Source of the DNA: Isoetes taiwanensis
Taxonomy: Eukaryota > Streptophyta > Lycopodiopsida > Isoetales > Isoetaceae
Direction of reading: 5' to 3'
NCBI GenBank assembly: GCA_021234155.1
Contig: JAJEKV010000046.1
Location: 8,749,012 to 8,813,011, forward strand
Length of the DNA stretch: 64,000 nt
Of the stretch, positions 1-9,700 are shown one piece after another. Every line of letters begins with the position of its first letter. Within the stretch, counting starts at the first letter, position 1. The position numbers and the translations under genes are program-made. The notes beneath the pieces were generated by a model. That model had not been told where the DNA came from, did not search any database, and saw nothing but the letters and a program-made list of their open reading frames with translations.

Positions 1-505
1 CTTTTGTAGGATGTGCTCTTTATTCGCCACTAACACCACATCATCTGCGTATAGAAGTAATTGCACAATGTATGTACCTGTTCTCGATCCAGTCATAGAC
101 CGCTCCTTCAGCCAGTCTTCCAGCTCATCTATAAAGATGCCAAACAGCGTAGGAGACAGCGGGCATCCCTGGCGCACTTCAATGGTGCTTTTTATAACTG
201 TGTTAACTTTACATGACAGCTTAATCAGCACTTCTGCGTATAATTGGGAGATTGCCTCCCTGATTTCCATTGGAACACCAAGCTGAGCCATCCTTTCACC
301 CAGTTTTCCCCTCGGAACTGTATCGAATGCTTTTGCAAAATCGATAAAGGCAATGTAGAGTGCAGTATTGGGAGATTTGGCTTTTTCTACAAGCACCCAT
401 AGTGTAAGCGCATGGTCCTGTGTGTTATGATCTTTTCTGAAACCTGCCTGGTATACAGAGCATTTTCCTTCCTCTTCTGCCCAAGTGCTTAATCTGCTCT
501 CCAAC
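1..505 (-). repeat. LINE RT segment, third tandem unit, cut by window start
   Basis: Near-identical to the matching parts of the other two units. It covers RT from ESRLSTWAEEEG to the YADD region, which here reads across the window edge at position 1. It shows that the tandem array continues to the left. Confidence 0.8.
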
Positions 506-1567
506 CGATCTGTTGGCTGCCCCTGTACCCTGTTTACAAAGTTGATTGCCTGAAAGAGTGCTTCCAATTCCATTGGAAAAAGGCCAGCCTCGGCCAGCAT
601 GATTGCATAAGGGATAAGGGATCTGAGGCTTTATACCTAATTCCTCGCGGAGAAAGGTCTTCTGAATGGATTCAACCTGCTGCCATAACTTAGAAGATAC
701 GCCTGGCCCCCATATGGGCGCACCATACAGCAGGACAGTCTGGACTAAAGTTTTAAAGAGTACCTTTTTGAGTCCCCAATCTGTGAGAGAAGCTCTGTTG
801 CATTTTGAAAGCATGCTGTACAACGCCTGTACAACGCCGCCTTGCTTCCTGTGACCCTGCGTTTGATGCATTCTTTCCAATTGTATTTGGATGAAAAATC
901 AATCCCCAAGTATTTAAAGCACTCGACTGTCTCTAACTCCATCCCATTGTATTTGAAGATCGGCCTGTCTCTGGTGCCAAATACCATTATCTTTGACTTA
1001 GACACATTAACTGTCATCTGTTTTTCCATGCAAAAGGACCCCAGGCATTGCAAATGCAAATGCTTTTGTAGGATGTGCTCTTTATTCGCCACTAACACCA
1101 CATCATCTGCGTATAGAAGTAATTGCACAATGTATGTACCTGTTCTCGATCCAGTCATAGACCGCTCCTTCAGCCAGTCTTCCAGCTCATCTATAAAGAT
1201 GCCAAACAGCGTAGGAGACAGCGGGCATCCCTGGCGCACTCCAATGGTGCTTTTTATAACTGTGTTAACTTTACATGACAGCTTAATCAGCACTTCTGCG
1301 TATAATTGGGAGATTGCCTCCCTGATTTCCATTGGAACACCAAGCTGAGCCATCCTTTCACCCAGTTTTCCCCTCGGAACTGTATCGAATGCTTTTGCAA
1401 AATCGATAAAGGCAATGGAGAGTGCAGTATTGGGAGATTTGGCTTTTTCTACAAGCACCCATAGTGTAAGCGCATGGTCCTGTGTGTTATGATCTTTTCT
1501 GAAACCTGCCTGGTATACAGAGCATTTTCCTTCCTCTTCTGCCCAAGTGCTTAATCTGCTCTCCAAC
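506..1567 (-). repeat. LINE RT segment, second tandem unit (longest RT frame)
   Basis: A 1062-bp near-identical copy of the neighbouring unit. It holds the longest RT frame, 1662-745 on the minus strand, which crosses the joint at 1567/1568 without losing frame. That frame has FIDFAKAFDTVP, GVRQGCPLSPTLFG and YADDVV, then is shifted near 830 by an 11-bp duplication (tgtacaacgcc). An 8-bp duplication (aagggata) lies near 608-623. Confidence 0.82.
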
Positions 1568-2609
1568 CGATCTGTTGGCTGCCCCTGTACCCTGTTTACA
1601 AAGTTGATTGCCTGAAAGAGTGCTTCCAATTCCATTGGAAAAAGGCCAGCCTCGGCCAACATGATTGCATAAGGGATCTGAGGCTTTATACCTAATTCCT
1701 CGCGGAGAAAGGTCTTCTGAATGGATTCGACCTACTGCCAGAACTTGGAAGATATGCCGGGCCCCCATATGGGCGCACCATACAGCAAGACGGTCTGGAC
1801 TAAAGTTTTAAATAGTACCTTTTTGAGTCTCCAATTTGTAAGAGAAGCTCTGCTGCATTTTGAAAGCATGCTGTACAACGCCGCCTTGCTTCCTGTGACC
1901 CTGCGTTTGATGCATTCTTTCCAATTGTATTTGGATGAAAAATCAATCCCCAAGTATTTAAAGCACTCGACGGTCTCTAACTCCATCCCATTGTATTTGA
2001 AAATCGGCCTGTCTCTGGTGCCAAATACCATTATCTTTGACTTAGACACATTAAGCTGTCAATCTTTTTCCATGCAAAGGACTCCGGGCATTGCAAATGC
2101 AAATGCTTTTGTAGGATGTGCTCTTTATTCGCCACTAACACCACATCATCTGCGTATAGAAGTAATTGCACAATGTATGTACCTGTTCTCGATCCAGTCA
2201 TAGACCGCTCCTTCAGCCAGTCTTCCAGCTCATCTATAAAGATGCCAAACAGCGTAGGAGACAGCGGGCATCCCTGGCGCACTCCAATGGTGCTTTTTAT
2301 AACTGTGTTAACTTTACATGACAGCTTAATCAGCACTTCTGCGTATAATTGGGAGATTGCCTCCCTGATTTCCATTGGAATTTAAGCTGAGCCATCGTTT
2401 CACCCAGTTTTCCCCTCGGAACTGTATCGAATGCTTTTGCAAAATCGATAAAGGCAATGTAGAGTGCAGTATTGGGAGATTTGGCTTTTTCTACAAGCAC
2501 CCATAGTGTAAGCGCATGGTCCAGTGTGTTATGATCTTTTCTGAAACCTGCCTGGTATACAGAGCGTTTTCCTTCCTCTTCTGCCCAAGTGCTTAATCTG
2601 CTCTCCAAC
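1568..2609 (-). repeat. LINE RT segment, tandem unit closest to the endonuclease
   Basis: Reads, on the minus strand, from ESRLSTWAEEEGK through KAFDTVPRGKL, RQGCPLSPTLF, the YADDVVLVANK catalytic motif and the thumb (YLGIDFSSKYNWKECIKRR) to PTDRL, where the next unit begins again with ESRLST. It is 1042 bp and lacks the 8-bp and 11-bp internal duplications of the next unit. A small lesion at 2379-2385 and another near 2060 break the frame. Confidence 0.8.
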
Positions 2610-4243
2610 AAACTGCCCAGGATCTTTGCAAACTGCCCAGGATCTTTGCAAAAGTGCTGCCAATTAAGATAGTTCTATAATTGGTAGCCACTTTCTTGTC
2701 TCCAGACTTGTAAATTGGATGGACACGGTTTATCCTCCAATTGTCTGGCATCCCTTGCCTGATACACATGTTCAATATTCTAGTGAGGATGGAAATCGTT
2801 CTCTGTCCGCCCCATTTGAAAAGTTCCACACAGATGCCATCAGAATCATGCGCTTTGTTGTTTGCCATGTTGACCAGGATATCTTTAACCTCATCCTCTA
2901 AAAATAGATCCATGTTTGAGGCCATGATTGGCATGCTATCAGCACCTTTTTTCTCATAAATATCTTTAACTAAATTTAATAGGCCATCTATATCCAAAAT
3001 CGCCTGTTCTGATTTACCTTTTAGGATGTTCCAAAATGACCTGGGCGCTTTCTTGAAGTGTTCAGCTAAAGCCAACTGTCTCTGCTTGCAAAACAAGCAT
3101 TTCTTATTTCTCAGCAACTTCCTGTACCATGCAGGTTTGCGGATGCAGTTTTGTGGCAGACTCTTTCTTGCTATCTCCCACTCGGAATCCCACCATGCAT
3201 TACATGGTTTTCCTTGAAGGTTCCTCTTGGAGACTCCAAAGATTTCTTTCCCAGCATCTAGCAGTAAGTTCGCAAATTTGTGCGCATCTTCAACCACCAA
3301 TCCTGACCATGTGCTATGTGCTAGCAACCCTTCAATTTTCTTCTTATATGAGCTACACATTTTGTAATTGATTTTCAGTCTAGGAGTGTGATGTGGTCGC
3401 TGCCCATCAGTTTTTGTATCAATCTTAAACACCAAGTGCAGTGGAGTGTGATCAGATTCCACAAGTTTCTCTCCTACAAAACAATCCTGTAGAAAGTCTA
3501 CATTTCGTGCCATGATGTAACCTATTGTGCTTGCACCTGCATGATTTATGCATGTGGAATGCCCTGATCTTGGAAACAATCTTATCCCGTTGATGATTTT
3601 CAATTGACATACAGTACCGAGTTCCAACAAAGACTCTCCCATGCTATTTGTATTTGTATCCTCAGATGTTCTGCTGAAAAACACATCTTCCACTTCGTCC
3701 AAATGCAGATCTGATATATCTTCATATGTTTGACATTGCTTTTGGCCAGTGCGAGCATTGAAGTCTCCCAATACAAATACTTCACCCTTGGATTGATATC
3801 TTATGATATCTGAGCATAGCATATTGAAAGGGTCATCCCCGCATAAATTCTGTTTGACATAGATCTTGGCGTTGCTTGGTGCAAAATAACATATTGCAAA
3901 ATAAAGATCTCGCCCTTTAGTTTTGACCTGTAACCAAATATATTGGTTATTGTCATCCTGCTGCACAATTTGGCACTCTTGTGCCAATTGAGATTTGCTG
4001 AAAACAGCAATCCCACCGAAACCACGCCCTGCCCCTGGCAATTTGTCATTCCAGACATGCCCAACTAGATCAAACCCTGCCATCAAACCCTGCCATGTCT
4101 GGAGGTATTTGGCGAAATTGGTGTGCCCATGTCTCCATGAAGAAGATCAAGTCCTGCTCCTGCCATACATCAGATATAGCATTCACCTTTGCTTGGTTTA
4201 AACCATGTGCATTCCATAGGCTTATTCTCAAGACCCTGCTTTC
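2610..4243 (-). pseudogene. LINE ORF2, endonuclease and N-terminal RT part, frameshifted
   Basis: ORF2 of L1 elements nicks target DNA and primes reverse transcription. The endonuclease starts right after the ORF1 stop with LRISLWNAHGLNQAK, then FFMETWAHQ (catalytic Asn and Glu of the exonuclease/endonuclease/phosphatase fold). FVLGDFNARTG and ESDHTPLHLVF near 3770 and 3450 are the GDFN and SDH signatures. RT begins with DNWRINRVHPIYKSGDK and ATNYRTILIGSTFAKIL near 2700. A 13-bp direct duplication near 4068-4093 shifts the frame in the endonuclease, and a 20-bp duplication at 2610-2650 shifts it again before the RT core. The RT catalytic core lies in the repeated units to the left. Confidence 0.78.
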
Positions 4244-4966
4244 CTATTGCCGCTTCCTGTTTGTGACAATTGCTTTCCTTCCTCGGTCCAGATAAGCAAC
4301 AAAGCCTAATGCACTTGCCTCCTTAACTCTGATCCATTCTTTCTTCCTGTTTTCCAACTGGGTTGGAGTTAGATCCACATCAAGCCAGATCTTTTCCCCT
4401 TTCAAAGTGTTTCTGTTTTGGAGGATTCTGTCTCTTGCTTCCGTGTTTTCCAATTTAACCAAGATTGGACGAATATAAGATCCTGGCTTACCCAATCTCT
4501 TTGCAGACATGACCTTTGGTTCATGCAGATACATGGTATTTGCAAAGAATTTATCTACTATGGCCATGACGTCTTCCTCTTCAATTTCTGGAATACCAGA
4601 GATCTTAAGGTTTTTAGCCCTAGCCTCTTGGTCAGCTTGTTCTGCCGAGATGTATTGGTGGTGCAGTTTCATTTGTTCTTTTGTGGTTTGTGCAACCAAG
4701 GAAGCCAGGTTTGATTCTAAAGCTTCGATTTATGTGCTATAGTCTGGTTCAGGCCTTTGGAGAGATGCTGATAAATTGGCTTGTTCTTTTAGGGAGGCGT
4801 TCTGAAGTATTTCATCCATAGCTTTCTTCATGCCTGAAACTTCGCCTCTTAGCATAGTGATTTCTGTTTTCATTTCTTGCAGCAAAGCAAGCACTTGAGC
4901 TGAATCCATTTCATAGTCCTGTGAATCTCCCTTGCGGGGGGACCCGGACTTCTTCGACCGTGTCAT
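4244..4966 (-). pseudogene. LINE ORF1, nucleic-acid-binding protein, one internal stop
   Basis: ORF1 of L1 elements binds the element RNA and chaperones it. The start chosen (ATG at 4966-4964) gives MTRSKKSGSPRKG, a basic N-terminus. A coiled coil follows (MDSAQVLALLQEMKTEITML), then a stretch with ISGIPEIEEEDV and RDRILQNRNTLKGEKIWLDVD, like the L1 ORF1 RRM and C-terminal domains. An in-frame TAA at 4732-4730 interrupts it; the same frame resumes at once (IEALESNLASLVAQTTKEQ) and ends at TAG 4246-4244, about 240 codons in all. The codons after that TAG stay in frame into the endonuclease of ORF2. Family assignment is good; the effect of the stop is inference. Confidence 0.72.
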
Positions 4967-5013
4967 ACGAAAAACGAAAAGCAGGCGCCAACCTATGCGC
5001 CTATCCAACCTGG

Positions 5014-5863
5014 CAGCATGATGCAGGGATTTTTCTTTTGCAAAGCAGATATGCACATGAGATTTTAAAGAAATTTCATATGGAAGGATGTAAGCCATTG
5101 GGCACGCCAATTGGAGTCGGTTTGAAATTGTCAAAGTTTGACAAGGCAGAATACTTTGACAAGAACATATATAGTCAGCTCGTTGGATCTCTGACATACT
5201 TGACAATCACGAGGCCTGACAGTTTTTATGCTGTAGGAGTGTTGAGTAGGTTTATGTCTAAGCCTACTGTAACTCATTGGATGGCTGCCAAACGAGTTCT
5301 AAGGTACATTAAAGGTACGCTGAATTATGGGCTGAATTATGACAAATTCAGCAATTTTTTGTCGCAGGAATATTGTGATGCTGATCATGGAGGATGCGTG
5401 GATGGCAGAAGATCTGTAGGAGCTTATGTATTAAATTTTGGATCAGCTGCAGTAAGTTGGTTGAGCAAGAAACAGGATACAGTGTCTAAGCTCAACGGAG
5501 GCTGAATATAAGGCTTGTTCTGCAGCAGCTTGTGAAGTCATGTGGTTAGGTAAGCTGCTAGCAAACTTGGGATTTGGTCAGCAAGAATCAGTAAAAATCT
5601 ACTGTGATAACATGAGCAGTATCTACTTGACTAAAAATCCAGTATTTCACAGCAGAACGAAACACATCGCTACTCATTATCATTTGATTAGGGAAGCAGT
5701 TGAAAATGGTATTGCTTCATTGCAGAACAGATCAATAAGTAGCTGATATTTTGACAAAAGGACTTTCCAGAGCAAAGTTCGAGGATTTCAGGCAACGTCT
5801 TGGAGTGGTTTCATCATCGAAATCATCATGGAGTGACGGCATTGGCACATTAAGGGGAGGATT
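5014..5863 (+). pseudogene. Ty1/copia pol 3' end (RT tail and RNase H)
   Basis: The frame starts in RT at WQHDAGIFLLQSRYAHEIL, then has GSLTYLTITRPD and [17 protein letters not shown], then RNase H (YCDADHGGCVDGRRSVGAY, a frameshift at about 5500, [43 protein letters not shown]). A second break near 5740 precedes DILTKGLSRAKFEDFRQRLGV. A purine-rich tract (aaggggagg, 5852-5860) precedes the LTR. The 5' part is displaced by the LINE. The same family supplies the RT fragments at 28433 and 44005. Confidence 0.85.
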
Positions 5864-6082
5864 TGTTAGCATGTTAGTTAATGGTGCAAGTGTATCATGT
5901 ACATAATGTACATAATATAAAACAAGACTTTATGTAGGAGTTGACGTGTGGTCTTTAGGATGGATAAACTTTCTAATTTTGACCCTGCAAAATGTATTTT
6001 GTATCTGGACATCTTTGGATAATGTATTTTTTTGTCGGTGCTGTCATCTGCGTCTCTTCTTCTCTCCTCTACTAAACTAACA
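5864..6082 (+). mobile_element. 3' LTR of the copia remnant
   Basis: Begins TGTTAGC just after the polypurine tract and ends CTAACA, so TGTTAG/CTAACA form a 6-bp terminal inverted repeat, the normal LTR boundary. Length 219 bp. No partner LTR is in the window, because the 5' side lies beyond the LINE. Confidence 0.7.
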
Positions 6083-6427
6083 GCATAGCTTATGCATGTA
6101 TAACGTTGCTCAGCAAGCCACTTCAAGTTGCGAGAGTTTGATATTTATTTCAGAAAGTAATATATGATGAAGATGTTATGCTGGTGAAATCCAACTTATC
6201 TGCTGAGCTCCTAAAATAGACTTGCTAGCTAGTGGTAATTGAGATCATAGATGTCTTCAAAAGAGCGGAAGGCATGGTGTAGCCAAACAGACTTATTGTC
6301 ATCTTTGCTGTATTGATGTTGCAGCATAAACCCCCACAGCCATAAAGGGATGTACTTTTTTGTCTTCTTGTTTTGTAGTATGGTGTTCATCTTTATGTTA
6401 CAACAGTTTAATGTCGAAATTTACTAG
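6083..6427. other. Intron or flank upstream of the first visible helicase exon
   Basis: AT-rich, no coding potential or repeat recognised. It ends in the splice acceptor ttactag before the exon at 6428. The upstream helicase exons are not in the window to its left, which is all transposon. Confidence 0.5.
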
Positions 6428-6725
6428 GGTATGTCTCAAATGATGGAAGCATGGATATCACAAGCCAATGCGCGCCAACGTAGTGGTAGAGCAGGTCGTA
6501 TACAACCTGGGAATTGCTTCTGCTTGTACACTCTCCATCGCTTTGAGAAGCTAATGCACCCATTTCAGGTGCTGTTTGTTTTTTCTAATGGCGTCATTAT
6601 CTTCAGAACACCAAAAGTTGCTTCCTTGATTGTAGCTTCCAGAAATGCTGCGGGTGCCACTGGTGGAGCTATGTCTACAAATAAAACTTCTTTCAGTTGG
6701 AAACATAGTGGCATTCCTTGCAAAG
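6428..6725 (+). CDS. Helicase exons: motif VI and start of winged-helix region
   Basis: Exon 6428-6568 encodes [20 protein letters not shown] followed by [15 protein letters not shown] and ends LMHPFQ. QRxGRAGR is motif VI, which contacts ATP; here QRSGRAGR replaces the common QRRGRAGR. After a 67-nt intron, exon 6636-6725 encodes [20 protein letters not shown] then [10 protein letters not shown], the conserved PEMLR...LVELCLQIK block. The exon joins in phase 0 to [12 protein letters not shown] at 19024. An open frame also runs on from the first exon into intron, but that reading destroys the PEMLR block. Confidence 0.88.
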
Positions 6726-9700
6726 GTATTTTCTTCCGTTCCTTTCTTCCACGATGCAACTGAAGACATTTGGTAAAGAATATATAGTTGAAATGCGGAA
6801 CTGTTAGAATAGTATAATGTGATATATAAAGTTGTAACTTAACGTTGTACCCCATGGGGCATTTTATGTTAGCCCATGGGTCCCCCCATTCTTTACCCTT
6901 TTCCCCATTTGCCACCCAACATGAGGACGTGGCACATATATATATGTACACCTTATGAGTTAGGGTAATACACAAGTTTCTTGCTCCTCCTTTGTTACTT
7001 GCTGCGTCTCCTCCTCTCTCTATAGTGTTCTGCTGTTCAGATCATCTTCTCCACTTAACATTTGGTATCAGAGCCTGTGTATCCAACTACATCAAGCTGA
7101 CTATTTGATTCATACAGAATACCAAAATCATGTGTTCCCTTGATGTATCTCAGCACTCTCTTAGCAGCAATCCAATGTGTTTGAGTAGGATTAGCCAAAA
7201 ATCTACTCAATACTCCTACCGCAAATGATATATCAGGTCTGGTCACAGTGAGATAGTTCAAGCTTCCTACTAATGCCCTGTAGAGTGTTGCATCAAATGA
7301 TTTTGCACCTTTCTCATGGGCAGAAAGTTTAATGCCAACCTCCATTGGCGTAGAAGCTGGTTTGGCAGTCTCCATGTGGAATTTCCTTAGTAGATCTGCT
7401 GCATACTTTTTCTGACAAATAAAAATTCCATTGGCAGCCTTCTTCACTTCAATGCCCAAGAAGTAGTGTAACTCTCCAAGATTTGTCATGTCAAAGTACT
7501 CTCCAAATTGTTTTATCTCATGTTGAATCAACTTGAGAGAACTGCCCGTGACAATGAGATCATCTACATATACTACAATCAAAGTAATGTCATCACCATC
7601 ATGCTTAATGTAGAGGCTAGAATCTGCACTGCTCCTTACAAAGTTTTTGCTCAATAAGTAACTATCAAGTTTGGAATACCAAGCCCGAGATGACTGTTTT
7701 AGCCCATATAATGCTTTGTTCAGTTTGCAAACAAAATCGTTACCTTCGTGCTTGTATCCGGGGGGGGTTGCTCCAAATAGACCAACTCCTTGAGCTCTCC
7801 GTTCAAGAAAGCGCTTTTCACATCAAGTTGATACAACTTCCATCCAAATTGAGCTGCAAGCGATATGGATAACCTCACTGTTTCCATTTTGGCTACCGGA
7901 GCATAGGCGTCTAAGTAATCTTCCCCTTCTCTTTGAGCAAAACCTTTTGCCACCAGCCTGGCTTTGTGCCTTTGAACAGTCCCATCTGCATTATACTTTA
8001 GCTTATAGACCCATTTACATCCAATGACATTTCTATCCTTTGGTCTTGGTACCAATTCCCATGTATTGTTGACTAGTATGGATTTGTACTCCTCATTCAT
8101 TGCATCATTCCATTCCTTAGAATGCCTAGCATCTTCAAACGAAATGGGTTCACAAATATTGGCAAAATTGCATTGATGAGCTGCTGCGCTTGTTTCGGAC
8201 TCAATATTGCCTTGACTTCTTGTAAACGGTCTTTGTGCCCAAGGTGCCACATTGGTACTAGGGACTGATTTTACGTTCAGCTGAGTTGTATCAGACTTTG
8301 CTGTTGGCTTTTCACCATTATCTTCTTTTGCTACTTCTTTACCTGCTCTTCTTTCATAGGTAAGCACTTTATCGGGCCAAACTCTTGGTTCACATTGAGG
8401 TGTAACAGGCCTGTTTTGATCTGTTTTGATCTGATCCTTCATCTTGTTGCCATTTAAGTGGAAATTCAAATATTTCCTCCTCTTGATCTTGCTGATCAGT
8501 GACTGATATTGGACCTGCAGTGTTCTCATCAAGCGTCCACGTCCACGGAGACAATTATTTTCTGCTTAGCAGGATCCCCCATAATCTGTAGGCCTTAGCC
8601 CTCAAACTATACCCAAGCATGGTGCAAACTCTTGCTTTGTCATCAAATTTCTTCCTGCCGTCCTCCTTAAAGACATGCGCATATGCTTTACATCCAAATA
8701 CACGCAAATGATTCACACCTGGCTTTCTTTTGTAATAAACCTCATGTGGAGTCTTTCCATCTAAGACTCGTCCCTGCTCTATTCAGCAAATACACTGCAG
8801 TGAGTACTGCTTCAGCCCAAAAACGATGCGGCATCTTCCATTGAGCCATTAGGCAATTTGCCATTTCGCAAATTGTCCTATTGCGCCTTTCTACTACTCC
8901 GTTTTGTTGTGGAGAGCGTGGCGTTGTCAATTGTCTTTTGATCCCATTGTCTTCACAAAATTGTTCAAACTTTGTGGACAAAAATTCTCCTCCATTATCG
9001 GTCCGTAAGGTGAGTATTTTCTGCCCCGTTTCAGATTCCACTTCTTCCTTGAAGACTTTGAAATGATAAAAAGCTTCTGATTTTGTTTTGAGAAAATAGA
9101 CCCACATCCTTCTTGAGTAATCATCCACTAACAAGAAGAAATATAAGGATCCACCAATGGATTTTGTTGGCATAAAGCCGCAAAGGTCAGCATGCACTAA
9201 TTCCAAAGGTTTTTGCGCTCTATATTCAGATTCTTGAGGAAACGGAACCCTATGCTGTTTTCCAAGAACACAAGGCTCACAAACCTGTTTTTCATCATGT
9301 ATTTGAGGTAAACCATGCACATTTTCTTGCTGGGACAGCGTGCGCAAACTTCCATAACTGATATGGCCATACCTTTTGTGCCAAATCTCTGATTGGCTGC
9401 TGCTACCTGCTACTATATTGGCCTGATTTTGGGCAGGGACAATCTCCATTTTATATAAATTGCCTTCTCTTCTTGCACGAGCAATCACCTTCATCTTTCT
9501 TATCATCTTCATGAATTCTTCACTGGGCTGAAAAATTATTTGCCGTCTTCATCAAAGAAAACTTTGAAGCCCTTACGAGTGATGCAAGCAACAGAAAGCA
9601 GATTCCTCTTCAAATCCGGTACAAGTTTGACATTTTGAAATGTCACAATGGCGTCTCCTTCTCCTTTCACCCTTACATTTCCATTCCCTTCTATTGCTAG

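Larger units (their letters stand above)
1..4966 (-). mobile_element. L1-type LINE, rearranged, cut by the window edge
   Basis: On the minus strand the order is ORF1 (coiled coil plus RRM-like part), then ORF2 with an apurinic-type endonuclease and a reverse transcriptase, which is the plant L1 layout. The 5' end lies near 4966-5013, where the element abuts a copia RT fragment on the opposite strand, so the LINE probably jumped into that copia. The RT portion is tandemly repeated (joints at 505/506, 1567/1568 and 2609/2610) and the 3' end is beyond the window. Several small direct duplications (13 bp near 4068-4093, 20 bp at 2610-2650) break the frames, so this copy looks inactive. Confidence 0.85.

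Noticed and set aside
6431-6763. A 110-codon open frame reading through exon 6428-6568
   Set aside because: Past 6568 it leaves the helicase homology; splicing at 6568/6636 restores PEMLR...LVELCLQIK in another frame.
8881-9066. Open frames on the plus strand over the integrase
   Set aside because: Antisense shadows of the well-supported integrase frame.
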